Part shown: in pieces, positions 8,642 to 17,549 of the stretch | Layout: each line of letters starts with the position of its first letter | Position numbering within the stretch: position 1 is the first letter of the stretch | Source: Rehaibacterium terrae | GTDB lineage: Bacteria; Pseudomonadota; Gammaproteobacteria; Xanthomonadales; Xanthomonadaceae | Assembly: GCF_014202935.1 (NCBI RefSeq) | Contig: NZ_JACHHX010000007.1 | Location: 1-64,000 of the forward strand | Reading direction: 5' to 3' | Length of the DNA stretch: 64,000 nucleotides | Made by a program: the position numbers and the translations under genes | Notes under the pieces: generated by a model | What the model was told of the DNA's origin: nothing | Seen by the model: the letters and a program-made list of their open reading frames with translations, nothing else | Database searches by the model: none

Positions 8642-9721
8642 TTATCCGGCGTCACCCTGCGCCGCGACGATGCGGTCGCGGCCCTCGCGCTTGGCGCGGT
8701 ACAGCGCCCGGTCGGCGCGCTCCATCACCGCATCCAGATCATCCGCGCCGATGCTTCCGGCGGCCACGCCGATCGAGACGGTGAAGGCGCAGGGCGCGTC
8801 GATCCGCGCGATCGCCTCGCGCAGGCGCTCGGCCATGCGCCGCGCGCCGTCCAGATCGGCGCCGGGCAGGAAGGCGACGAACTCCTCGCCGCCGTGACGG
8901 CCGGCCACGTCCTGGCCGCGCACGCAGCCGCGGATGGCCTGGCCGAGCCGGCGGATCACCTCGTCGCCGACGGCGTGGCCGTGACTGTCGTTGATGCGCT
9001 TGAAGTGATCGATGTCGATGACGACCACGGCGAAGCGCCCCATCGCATCGAACTCGCCGCGCCTGAAACGCTCGCGCAGATCCTCCAGCGCGCGCCGGTT
9101 GGGCAGGCCGCTCAGGGCATCCTGCCGCGCCTCGCGCAGCAGCTTGACGTTGGCCGACACCAGCTCGCGCTGGAAAGTGCGCAGCTCGTTTTCCAGCGCC
9201 TGGCGCGCGCGCCGGCTCTCGGCCAGTTCCGTACGCAGGCGCTGCAGCTCGGTCGAAGCCAGCGCCTGCCGCGCCAGCGCCGCCAGCAGGTCGAGCTGCC
9301 GGGCATCGAGGCTGCGCGGGGTGTGGTCGAAGACCCACAGGGTGCCGGCGGAAACGCCGCCGTCGGCAAGCGCGACGCCGGCGCACAGGTGCAACGGCGT
9401 GCCCGGCAGGGCGGTGGCGACCAGTGCCGGCAGCTCATGCTGGCGCACCCGCGCGCAGCGTGCCGCGATGCGTGCCGCCTGCCCGGACGAGAGCCCGGCG
9501 CTGCCGGCGATCCGCACGCCCTGCGCCTCGCCCAGCGCGATCACCGCCACCGGCGCGGCGCACAGCGCGGCCGCCAGCCGCGCCAGATCGTCGAAGGCGC
9601 CAGCGAACGGCGCACTGCCCGCACGACAAGGGACGGGCGGCTGCGGCGCGGCGCTCCCCGCGCGGCGGTCGCCCGCCGTGTGCAGCACCCGCATGCCATG
9701 CCTTGCGTTCCCGTCGGCCAC
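8642..9721 (-). CDS. Diguanylate cyclase with N-terminal GAF domain
   Basis: Predicted to make cyclic di-GMP from two GTP. Residues about 35-150 look like a GAF sensor domain (cytoplasmic, no membrane segment), followed by a short coiled coil and a GGDEF domain (about 190-355). The active-site loop is RHGGEEF, an active GGEEF variant. The product-inhibition I-site RGQD lies five residues before it. FAVVVIDIDHFKRINDSHGHAVGD supplies the metal-binding Asp. The GTG at 9721 is preceded by GGGGGAC at good spacing; an in-frame ATG at 9694 is an alternative. The gene is convergent with E2. The GAF ligand is unknown. Confidence 0.9.
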   Translation of the reverse strand: MADGNARHGMRVLHTAGDRRAGSAAPQPPVPCRAGSAPFAGAFDDLARLAAALCAAPVAVIALGEAQGVRIAGSAGLSSGQAARIAARCARVRQHELPALVATALPGTPLHLCAGVALADGGVSAGTLWVFDHTPRSLDARQLDLLAALARQALASTELQRLRTELAESRRARQALENELRTFQRELVSANVKLLREARQDALSGLPNRRALEDLRERFRRGEFDAMGRFAVVVIDIDHFKRINDSHGHAVGDEVIRRLGQAIRGCVRGQDVAGRHGGEEFVAFLPGADLDGARRMAERLREAIARIDAPCAFTVSIGVAAGSIGADDLDAVMERADRALYRAKREGRDRIVAAQGDAG

Positions 9722-9774
9722 GATGTCCCCCGCCGTTCCCGGACACGGAAGTTATCGGCCGCCGGCGGCGGAAC

Positions 9775-10068
9775 TCAAATCGCCCGCAGCCAGCGCGCCC
9801 GCAGCGGCCAGGCCAGACCCAGCACGGCGAGGAAGGCGCCGTAGGCGACCAGGCAGGCCAACACCTGCTTCCAGATCGCGCCGGCCTCGGGGCTGGCGCC
9901 GAGGTAGCCCCAGCGCATGCCGAGGAAGCTCAGCACGGCGGCCGCGAGCAGCACGGCGACATCGAAACCGCGCCGGGCGGCATGGCGCGGCTGGCGCGGG
10001 AACAGCCAGAACAGCGCGCCGAGCACGGCGAACCAGGGCAGGAACAGGATCAGGGCGAGGTAGGGCAC
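9775..10068 (-). CDS. Small inner-membrane protein, function unknown
   Basis: A 97-residue hydrophobic protein with three predicted membrane helices (about 4-23, 33-52, 66-86) separated by Arg-rich loops (RQPRHAARR, RARWLRAI at the end), which suggests cytoplasmic loops by the positive-inside rule. I do not recognise the family. The GTG at 10068 is preferred because the reading frame upstream runs through non-coding repeats. It sits 53 bases upstream of the GAF-GGDEF gene on the same strand and may be cotranscribed, but no functional link is evident. Confidence 0.6.
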   Translation of the reverse strand: MPYLALILFLPWFAVLGALFWLFPRQPRHAARRGFDVAVLLAAAVLSFLGMRWGYLGASPEAGAIWKQVLACLVAYGAFLAVLGLAWPLRARWLRAI

Positions 10069-10120
10069 GTGAGGCGAGAAGCGAGTGAGAAGAGTGAGGA
10101 GTGAGTGAAAGCAGTGTGGG

Positions 10121-10142
10121 GTGAGCGGTGAGCGGTGAGCGG
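10121..10142. repeat. Heptamer tandem repeat (GTGAGCG)3
   Basis: Three exact GTGAGCG units are preceded by looser GAGTGAG-type repeats from about 10083. The tract lies upstream of the small membrane-protein gene. The 7-base period matches the GGGAATC tract near 17.4 kb. Confidence 0.8.
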
Positions 10143-10165
10143 AAGATCTGCACGCAGGCGTCATG

Positions 10166-10232
10166 CCGCGAAAGCGGGAATCCAGCGCCTCCCGGTCGCC
10201 GATAGTGCGCACCGGGTCCCCGCTTTCGCGGG
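10166..10232. repeat. Inverted pair of extragenic repeats
   Basis: CCGCGAAAGCGGG at 10166-10178 and CCCGCTTTCGCGGG at 10219-10232 are oppositely oriented copies of the same element as the GTCATCCCCGC repeat near 8.56 kb. Each can fold alone and the two can pair with each other. They lie immediately after trpS (minus strand) and may end its transcript. Confidence 0.75.
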
Positions 10233-10247
10233 GACGTTGGTTTCTCC

Positions 10248-11591
10248 TCAACCTTCGACGACCGCCAGCGCGACCAGTGCGGCGTGCACGTCGTCCAGAT
10301 GCACGCCGTCGCCGAGCTCGCCGATGGCCGCGCCGTCGACGTGCACCGCCTCGCCCTGCAACGACAGCACCGCGTCGCCGCGCTTGAGCCGCGCGATCAG
10401 CTGGCCGGCCTCCCTGGGCGCGGCGAAGCCCGCGCTCTGCAGCAGCAGCCGCCCCTCGCCGTCGATCAGCTTGAAGTGGAAGCGGCCGTCACGCTCGCGG
10501 TACTGCTTGAACTGCGGCGGCTTCGCCGCTTCGGTCTTGTCCGCCGCAGGCGTCGCGGCGCGCGCGATGTCGCGGAAACTGCGCAGGCCCACCGCCGCGC
10601 GCAGCTCGGCGAGCAGCGGGATGGCGACGGCGCGCGCCTTGGCTGCGCCGGTCTGCAGGATGTCCTCGATGTCGGCCGGGCGCGCCATCAGCGCGTCGTA
10701 CTTCTCGCGCAGCGGCGCGATGTCGCGCTCGATGCGCTCGAACAGGCGCTGCTTGGCCTCGCCCCAGGCCAGACCCGCGCGCAGATCGGCGGCGAAGGCC
10801 GCGCTCTCGTCGGCTTCGGCGAAGGCCTGGAAGAGCGTGAACAGGGCCGTGCCCTCGGGCTCCTTCGGCTCGCCCGGCGCGCGCGAGTCGGTGACGATCC
10901 TCAGGATCGCCTCTTTCAAACGCTTGGCGCCGCCCTCGAACAGCGGGATGGTGTTGTCGTAGCTCTTGGACATCTTGCGGCCGTCGAGGCCGGGCAGCGT
11001 GGCCACCGCCTCGTCGATCACCGCCTCCGGCAGCACGAAGAATTCGCGGCCGTTGCCGAACAGGTGGTTGAAGCGCTGGCCGATGTCGCGCGCCATCTCG
11101 ATGTGCTGCACCTGGTCGCGCCCCACCGGCACCTTGTGGGCGTTGAACATCAGGATGTCGGCGGCCATCAGCACCGGGTAGCAGAACAGGCCCATGGTGA
11201 CGCCGGCATCCGGATCCTGGCCGATCGCCTGGTTGGCGTCGGTGGCCGCCTTGTAGGCATGGGCGCGGTTCATCAGGCCCTTGGCGGTGACGCAGGTCAG
11301 CAGCCAGGTCAGCTCGGTGATCTCGGGAATGTCCGACTGCCGGTAGAACACCACGCGCTCGGGATCCAGGCCGGCCGCCAGCCAGGTGGCGGCGATCTCC
11401 AGCCGCGAACGCGCGATCCGCGCCGGGTCGTCGCATTTGATCAGAGCGTGGTAGTCGGCGAGGAAGAAGAAACTCTCCACGTCGTCGGCGCGGCTGGCGG
11501 CGATCGCCGGGCGGATCGCGCCGACGTAGTTGCCCAGGTGCGGGGTGCCGGTGGTGGTGATGCCGGTGAGGACGCGGGTCTTGGCGCTCAT
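10248..11591 (-). CDS. trpS: Tryptophanyl-tRNA synthetase with C-terminal extension
   Basis: Charges tRNA-Trp. It is a class I synthetase with the HIGH-like motif TPHLGNYVG near the N terminus and the KMSKS loop [10 protein letters not shown] at about residue 200. At 447 residues it is about 110 longer than E. coli TrpS. The extra part, after a Lys/Pro linker, reads [17 protein letters not shown] and resembles a YegP/DUF1508-type beta-alpha module. ATG 11591 matches the family N terminus; another in-frame ATG lies at 11609. Neither has a clear Shine-Dalgarno. The same layout is, from memory, common in Xanthomonadales. Confidence 0.93.
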   Translation of the reverse strand: MSAKTRVLTGITTTGTPHLGNYVGAIRPAIAASRADDVESFFFLADYHALIKCDDPARIARSRLEIAATWLAAGLDPERVVFYRQSDIPEITELTWLLTCVTAKGLMNRAHAYKAATDANQAIGQDPDAGVTMGLFCYPVLMAADILMFNAHKVPVGRDQVQHIEMARDIGQRFNHLFGNGREFFVLPEAVIDEAVATLPGLDGRKMSKSYDNTIPLFEGGAKRLKEAILRIVTDSRAPGEPKEPEGTALFTLFQAFAEADESAAFAADLRAGLAWGEAKQRLFERIERDIAPLREKYDALMARPADIEDILQTGAAKARAVAIPLLAELRAAVGLRSFRDIARAATPAADKTEAAKPPQFKQYRERDGRFHFKLIDGEGRLLLQSAGFAAPREAGQLIARLKRGDAVLSLQGEAVHVDGAAIGELGDGVHLDDVHAALVALAVVEG

Positions 11592-11683
11592 GCGCGACGG
11601 GTATTCCATGGCGGGCCGGGCAGTTTACCGCCGGTCGGGCCGCTGGCGGGATCGGGGGGCGCGCTCCCGGCCCGCGCGGCTGC

Positions 11684-12604
11684 TCACGCCCGCATCAGCG
11701 TCGACTTGCCGAACAGGCTCTCGACCAGGTCGACGGCCAGTTCGGCGGTCTGGTTGTGATGGTCGAAGGCGGGATTGAGTTCGACGATGTCCAGCGAGCC
11801 GAGCCGGCCGGTGTCGGCGATCATCTCCATCACCAGCTGCGCCTCGCGGTAGGTCGGCCCGCCCTTGACCGTGGTGCCGACGCCCGGCGCGATGCTCGGG
11901 TCGAGGAAGTCGACATCGAAGCTGACGTGCAGATGGGTGTCCCCGTCGACGCCGTCCAGCGCCTCCTCCATCGCCCGGCGCATGCCGAACTCGTCGATGT
12001 GGCGCATGTCGTAGATGTCCAGGCCGACGTCGTGCACCAGCTTCTTCTCGCCCGGATCGACCGAGCGGATGCCGATCTGGCGGATCTGCGCGGGATCCAG
12101 CGCCGGCGCCGTGCCGCCCAGATGGGTGAGCTCGCGCGGGCCGTGACCGCACAGGCAGGCCACCGGCATGCCGTGGACGTTGCCTGAAGGCGTGATGGTG
12201 CTGGTGTTGAAGTCGGCATGGGCGTCCAGCCACAGTACCCGCAGCTTGCGGCCGGCCTGGCGGCAATGCGCCGCCACCGCGGTGATCGAGCCCACCGCCA
12301 GGCAGTGGTCGCCGCCGAGCAGGACCGGCAGCCGCCCCTGCGCGAGCTCGGCGCCGACGGCCTCCATCACCGCCCGGTTCCAGGCCACCACCTCGGCCAG
12401 GTGGCGGTAGCCGTCCACCGGCGGCAACCAGGGGTTGTGCGGCCCGCTCAGGTTGCCGCGGTCGACCACCTCCAGGCCGCGGGCGGCCAGGGCCTCGCCC
12501 AGCCGCGCCACGCGCAACGCCTCCGGGCCCATCGAGGCGCCACGATGGCCGGCGCCGATGTCGGTCGGCGCGCCGATCAGGGAAACGGGTGGAAAGCGCT
12601 GCAT
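11684..12604 (-). CDS. rocF: Arginase
   Basis: Manganese enzyme splitting L-arginine into ornithine and urea. The 306-residue protein has all three metal motifs: GGDHCLAVG, DAHADFN and SFDVDFLDPSIAPGVGT, plus the N-terminal LIGAPTDIGAGHRGASMGPEALR typical of arginase. ATG 12604 has GAGGACG upstream. Agmatinase and formiminoglutamase share the fold, but the SNVHGMP-like HGMP segment and the GAPTDIGAG start favour arginase. It is divergent from the diguanylate cyclase gene at 12713. Confidence 0.92.
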   Translation of the reverse strand: MQRFPPVSLIGAPTDIGAGHRGASMGPEALRVARLGEALAARGLEVVDRGNLSGPHNPWLPPVDGYRHLAEVVAWNRAVMEAVGAELAQGRLPVLLGGDHCLAVGSITAVAAHCRQAGRKLRVLWLDAHADFNTSTITPSGNVHGMPVACLCGHGPRELTHLGGTAPALDPAQIRQIGIRSVDPGEKKLVHDVGLDIYDMRHIDEFGMRRAMEEALDGVDGDTHLHVSFDVDFLDPSIAPGVGTTVKGGPTYREAQLVMEMIADTGRLGSLDIVELNPAFDHHNQTAELAVDLVESLFGKSTLMRA

Positions 12605-12699
12605 GGAACGTCCTCGTCGCGACAGGGATCGGCCGAATGATAACGGCCGGCAATCCCGAGCGGCCGCTGGCCATGCCGGCCCGGCACCGCATAGTCGCG

Positions 12700-12705
12700 T
12701 ATAGT
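12700..12705 (+). promoter_or_regulatory. Candidate -10 box just before a GTG start
   Basis: TATAGT at 12700-12705 lies in a direct repeat (ATAGTCGCG twice, 12691-12709). Initiation about 7 bases on would fall at or next to the GTG at 12713, so the transcript may be leaderless. There is no Shine-Dalgarno upstream of that GTG. Confidence 0.45.
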
Positions 12706-12712
12706 CGCGCCC

Positions 12713-14458
<1,746 letters not shown>

Positions 14459-14515
14459 AGCCTCGCACCCATGCGGCGACACGCCGGCCGCGGCAGGGCG
14501 GCCGCCGCTCCCGCA

Positions 14516-14728
14516 TCAATCGCAGCAGCGCCCCTGCCGCTGGACCGGCGGGCACGGCACCGTGCCGTACGAACAGAACACACAGCAGTCGCCCGGCTCG
14601 GGCCGCAGCAGGGCCTGGCAGGCCGGGCAATCGTAGAAGTACTGGCAGGCCGTGGTCGGCATGGTCTCGGTCACGCGGTGACCGCAGGCCGGACAGGTCA
14701 GCGTGCTTTGCAGTTGCAGCTCAATCAT
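14516..14728 (-). CDS. GDCCVxC-domain small cysteine-rich protein
   Basis: A 70-residue protein with nine cysteines: a TCPACGH and a DCPACQ pair, then GDCCVFCSYGTVPCPP and a terminal GRCCD. The GDCCVxC signature names a small family that I recall from mercury-resistance-type operons, where some members are selenoproteins; here the position is Cys. It overlaps the merP stop by 8 bases and is last in the merT-merP operon, so a role in binding or handing on Hg(II) or another soft metal in the cytoplasm is likely but unproven. No signal peptide is present. Confidence 0.8.
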   Translation of the reverse strand: MIELQLQSTLTCPACGHRVTETMPTTACQYFYDCPACQALLRPEPGDCCVFCSYGTVPCPPVQRQGRCCD

Positions 14729-15008
14729 CGCGTTCGCTCACGTGGGCAGGAAAGCCGGCATCGGTCACCGCCTTCACGATGGCGGGCACATCGGCCCGCT
14801 GCGGATCGAAGACGACGGCCACGGTTCCGGCGCGCGGATCGACGACGACCTCCCCCACGCCCTCCAGTCTCGCGAGCGCCTTCTGGATCGTGATGCCGCA
14901 CGCCGGGCAGGTCATGTTCCGCACCGACAGCACGACGCGTTCGGGCGTGGCGGCGGCGGCGAGCGCGAGCCATCCGGCCAGGACGGCAGCCACGACACGT
15001 TTGCGCAT
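14721..15008 (-). CDS. merP: Periplasmic mercury-binding protein MerP
   Basis: Captures Hg(II) in the periplasm and passes it to the inner-membrane transporter MerT. The 95 residues comprise a signal peptide (about 1-20, ending AAA) and one heavy-metal-associated (HMA) domain with the metal site NMTCPAC, replacing the usual GMTCxxC. A good GGAGG lies before ATG 15008. It is 10 bases after merT and overlaps the GDCCVxC gene, so the three form one unit under the mer operator. Confidence 0.9.
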   Translation of the reverse strand: MRKRVVAAVLAGWLALAAAATPERVVLSVRNMTCPACGITIQKALARLEGVGEVVVDPRAGTVAVVFDPQRADVPAIVKAVTDAGFPAHVSERDD

Positions 15009-15018
15009 GTTCCACCTC

Positions 15019-15375
15019 CTACAGCAGCCAACCCACGTAATACGGAAACAGCAACAGCAACGCGACCAGCGCCGCCGCCACCCACAGCCAACGCCGACGT
15101 CGGCGCAGTCGCCGCGGATCGACGCAGTCCACGTCGGCGCTGCAACGCGGCGCGCGTGCGTAAGCCACCCGGAACGCCCAGCCCAGGCACAGCAGCGCGA
15201 CGACGCTCAGCCCGGGGCGAAAAGTCTCGAACGCGGTGAGGCTGGCGACCCATGCGCCACCGATACCCAGCAGCACCAGCACGAGCGGTACGACACAGCA
15301 GACCGAGGCCGCGGCCGCGGCGAGGAGCGCCGCCCCCAGCGCCGGCCACTGTGAACGGGACGAAGTCGGCTTCAT
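15019..15375 (-). CDS. merT: Mercuric transport protein MerT
   Basis: Inner-membrane carrier moving Hg(II) into the cytoplasm. The 118-residue protein has three membrane helices. The vicinal cysteine pair SVCCVVPL sits in the first helix, and a second pair (CSADVDC) in the cytoplasmic loop; both are the MerT hallmarks. It is the first gene after the operator. The start codon has no Shine-Dalgarno, and the predicted -10 lies only about 7 bases upstream, suggesting a leaderless transcript. No merA reductase follows, so imported mercury would need another fate. Confidence 0.9.
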   Translation of the reverse strand: MKPTSSRSQWPALGAALLAAAAASVCCVVPLVLVLLGIGGAWVASLTAFETFRPGLSVVALLCLGWAFRVAYARAPRCSADVDCVDPRRLRRRRRWLWVAAALVALLLLFPYYVGWLL

Positions 15376-15381
15376 GGCGCT

Positions 15382-15413
15382 ATGCTGGACTCCGTACCCG
15401 AGTACGGAGTCAA
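15382..15413. promoter_or_regulatory. mer operator/promoter between merT and merR
   Basis: A perfect 10-bp dyad, GACTCCGTAC (15388-15397) and GTACGGAGTC (15402-15411), with a 4-base centre, is the classical MerR site. On the minus strand TTGACT (15413-15408) is the -35. It is followed after a stretched 19-21 base spacer by a weak -10 (CAGCAT at 15387-15382 for a 20-base spacer). Long spacers are what MerR untwists upon binding Hg(II). The right arm supplies GGAG, seven bases before the merR ATG. Confidence 0.88.
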
Positions 15414-15416
15414 GTC

Positions 15417-15881
15417 ATGGCCGCCAAGCCGTTCAGCATCGGCCGCCTGGCCGCGGCCGCAGGCGTGCATGTCGAGACCGTGCGCTACTACCAGCGCCGT
15501 GGTCTGCTCGACCAACCGGTCCGCCCGCTCGGCGGCATTCGCCGCTATGGTCCGGCGGATCTGGAGCGGCTGCGGTTCATCCGTCGCGCCAAGGCGATGG
15601 GGTTCAGCCTCGACGAGATCGCGGATCTGTCGAAGATCGCCGGGCATCGCGCCTGCGAGCGGACACGGCGCCTGACCGAACACAAGCTGGCACAGGTACG
15701 CGAGCGCCTGGAAGCGCTGCGCCGACTGGAAGCCGAGCTGGTGCGGCTGGTCGCGGCATGCTCCCGTCATGACGGCGACGAATGCCCGACGCTCGGCCTG
15801 CTCGCCGACGCCGTCGGCAAGCCCGCGGGCCGGCACCGTCGCCCGCCACGCCCGATCGACGCCTGCCCGGCCGGCCGGTAG
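15417..15881 (+). CDS. merR: MerR-family mercury-responsive regulator
   Basis: Transcription factor that represses, and with metal activates, the divergent merT promoter. In 154 residues it has the N-terminal winged helix (FSIGRLAAAAGVHVETVRYYQRRGLL, RRYGPADLERLRFI), a long dimerisation helix, and a C-terminal metal loop. Candidate mercury ligands are Cys in HRACERT, AACSRHDGDECP and a late DACP. The spacing A-C-S-R-H-x5-C fits a MerR metal loop. The start is ATG 15417, with GGAG inside the operator. Lead- or cadmium-type specificity is possible, but the merT-merP partners favour mercury. Confidence 0.88.
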   Translation: MAAKPFSIGRLAAAAGVHVETVRYYQRRGLLDQPVRPLGGIRRYGPADLERLRFIRRAKAMGFSLDEIADLSKIAGHRACERTRRLTEHKLAQVRERLEALRRLEAELVRLVAACSRHDGDECPTLGLLADAVGKPAGRHRRPPRPIDACPAGR

Positions 15882-15924
15882 GGAGAGCCCGGCGCACTGG
15901 CCGGGCCCGCGGTCGCGTTCGACC

Positions 15925-16000
15925 TGGTGCCGGCACCCAGACTCGAACTGGGGACCTACCGCTTACAAGGCGGTTGCTCTACCGACTGAGCTATACCGGC
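15925..16000 (-). tRNA. tRNA-Thr (anticodon UGU)
   Basis: The minus strand folds into a complete 76-base cloverleaf. The acceptor stem is GCCGGTA/TGCCGGC, the D arm GCTC...GAGC, the anticodon stem ACCGC/GCGGT with loop CTTGTAA (anticodon TGT), and the T arm CCCAG-TTCGAGT-CTGGG. The 3' CCA is encoded. It lies alone between merR and the SPOR gene. Confidence 0.97.
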
Positions 16001-16040
16001 ATGGCGGGCATTGTAGTGGATGCCGGGGTGGTGGCGCCGC

Positions 16041-16700
16041 TCAGCGGCAGGCGACGTCGCGCGCCTCGCTGCCGGGCCAGGGGCGCAGCAGCTCGCGCAC
16101 GTCGAAGTCTTCCGGCACGGCAGCGTCCAGCCACCACTGCGCGCTTTCCTCGGTGCGCGGCTCCAGCCGTGGCTCGAAACCGAGCGCGCGCACTTCCTCG
16201 CGCCGCCGCTCGGCATTGGCGAGGTCGCGGAACAGGCCGAGCGAGATGGTGTTCTGCTCGTCGCCGGCGGCGACCACGTAGTAGTCGTTCAGGCCGCGCG
16301 CGGCCAGCTGGCGCGCCGTCTCCAACGCCTGCTGCCGGCTCGCCGATGCCGGCAGGAACACGCGGTAGCCGCGCAACTGCGCGCTGCGCGTCTCGCGCAA
16401 CTGCAGATGGCCGGCGACCGGCTGCAGCGCGTTCATCACCCGGCGCAGATCGGCCGGACTCGGGAACGGACCCAGGGTGAGGCAGCGCGGCGTGGCCGAC
16501 AGCGGCTCGGGCGGCGAGTCCGGTTCGGCCTCGATCGCCGGCGCCGACGCCAGCTCGGCCTCGCCGAGCAGCACCAGCGCCGGCACGCCGGGATCGGTGG
16601 GCGCGGGGACGGGCGTCTCGGCCTGCGGGCGCAGCCACCACCAGCCGGCGACGGCGAGGTTCATGGCGAACAGCAGGACGAACAGCAGGCGGACGAGCAT
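16041..16700 (-). CDS. SPOR-domain membrane protein
   Basis: A 219-residue protein with an N-terminal inner-membrane helix (about 2-22; LLFVLLFAMNLAVAGWWW), a Pro/Glu-rich periplasmic linker and a C-terminal domain. The segment PRCLTLGPFPSPADLRRVMNAL...YRVFLPASASRQQALETARQLAARGLNDYYVV...ISLGLFRD is characteristic of SPOR peptidoglycan-binding repeats. SPOR proteins bind glycan strands at the division site. It follows coaX after 9 bases and ends the plsY-birA-coaX cluster. Its specific partner is unknown. Confidence 0.85.
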   Translation of the reverse strand: MLVRLLFVLLFAMNLAVAGWWWLRPQAETPVPAPTDPGVPALVLLGEAELASAPAIEAEPDSPPEPLSATPRCLTLGPFPSPADLRRVMNALQPVAGHLQLRETRSAQLRGYRVFLPASASRQQALETARQLAARGLNDYYVVAAGDEQNTISLGLFRDLANAERRREEVRALGFEPRLEPRTEESAQWWLDAAVPEDFDVRELLRPWPGSEARDVACR

Positions 16701-16709
16701 CCGGGAATT

Positions 16710-17444
16710 CTAGCCGGTCACGGCGGCACGGACGGCCAGCCCTTCCAGCACCAGATCGGGCGCGGCCTCGGCCGGCACGCGCAGCGCGGCCAGCAGCGAG
16801 TCGCCGCCGCCGCCGGCAATCAGCAGCGCCGGCGTCGTGCCCAGGCATTCGCTGGCGCGGGCGTGACTGCGTTCGATCAATCCGAGCGCGGCGCCGACCG
16901 TGCCGCCGGCCAGCGCGTCCTCGGTGCAGCGCGCGAAATCCACCCGCTCGCCGCCCGCCACATCCAGCGCCGGCACGCGCGAGGCCAACATTTCGCGCAT
17001 CAGCGCCGGCGACGGTGCGATCAGGCCGCCAAGGTGCTCGCCATCGGCCAGCAGGTCGACAGTGAGCGCGGTGCCGACGCCGACGATCAGCCACGGCCCG
17101 GGCCCGCGCCGGTGCGCGCCGAGCAGGGCCAGAAAGCGATCCACCCCCAGCCGCGCCGGCTCGGCGTAGGCGATGCGCAGACCGGCGAACTCGCTTTGCG
17201 TGTGCACGCGCTCGCAGGGCACCCCGTGGCGGGCGGCCAGGGCAGCGACGCGGGCGGCCAGGTCCTCGCCGGCGACGCTGGCGAGCAGCGCACGTTCGGC
17301 GCGCGGCAGCTCGGCCAGGCACGCATCGAGTGCGTGCTCGAAGCCGGGCTCGCCATGCGCCAGCGCGCCGTGCTCACGCAGGCCGCCGTCGTCGAAGCGC
17401 GCCCACTTCAGGCGGGTGTTGCCGAGGTCGAAGAGCCAGGTCAC
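16710..17444 (-). CDS. coaX: Type III pantothenate kinase
   Basis: Phosphorylates pantothenate, the first step of coenzyme A synthesis. At 244 residues the length is normal. It carries the N-terminal phosphate-binding DLGNTRLKWARF, the GVDRFLALLGA segment and GVGTALTVDLL, which define CoaX. The GTG at 17444 is chosen because WLFDLGNTR must lie at the N terminus. The bases just upstream are a heptamer repeat with no Shine-Dalgarno, and an in-frame ATG at 17522 would read through that repeat. Neighbour birA is the usual partner; fused birA-coaX proteins are known elsewhere. Confidence 0.93.
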   Translation of the reverse strand: MTWLFDLGNTRLKWARFDDGGLREHGALAHGEPGFEHALDACLAELPRAERALLASVAGEDLAARVAALAARHGVPCERVHTQSEFAGLRIAYAEPARLGVDRFLALLGAHRRGPGPWLIVGVGTALTVDLLADGEHLGGLIAPSPALMREMLASRVPALDVAGGERVDFARCTEDALAGGTVGAALGLIERSHARASECLGTTPALLIAGGGGDSLLAALRVPAEAAPDLVLEGLAVRAAVTG

Positions 17445-17490
17445 GGGAATCGGGAATCGGGAATCGGGAATCGGGAATCGGGAATCGGGA
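17445..17490. repeat. Heptanucleotide tandem repeat (GGGAATC) about 6.6 copies
   Basis: Six exact GGGAATC units plus GGGA abut the coaX GTG start codon on its upstream side. On the coaX strand it reads GATTCCC repeated. It occupies the place of the ribosome-binding site. Copy-number slippage here would alter initiation at an upstream start without affecting the GTG frame. Confidence 0.95.
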
Positions 17491-17549
17491 CGAGCTTCAT
17501 GGAGTGGATGCCGCGCACGCAAGCGCCCGACGCGAATGCCGGCCAGGCG

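Noticed and set aside
17445-17490. CRISPR-like array
   Set aside because: The 7-base units are contiguous with no spacers, and there are no cas genes in the window.
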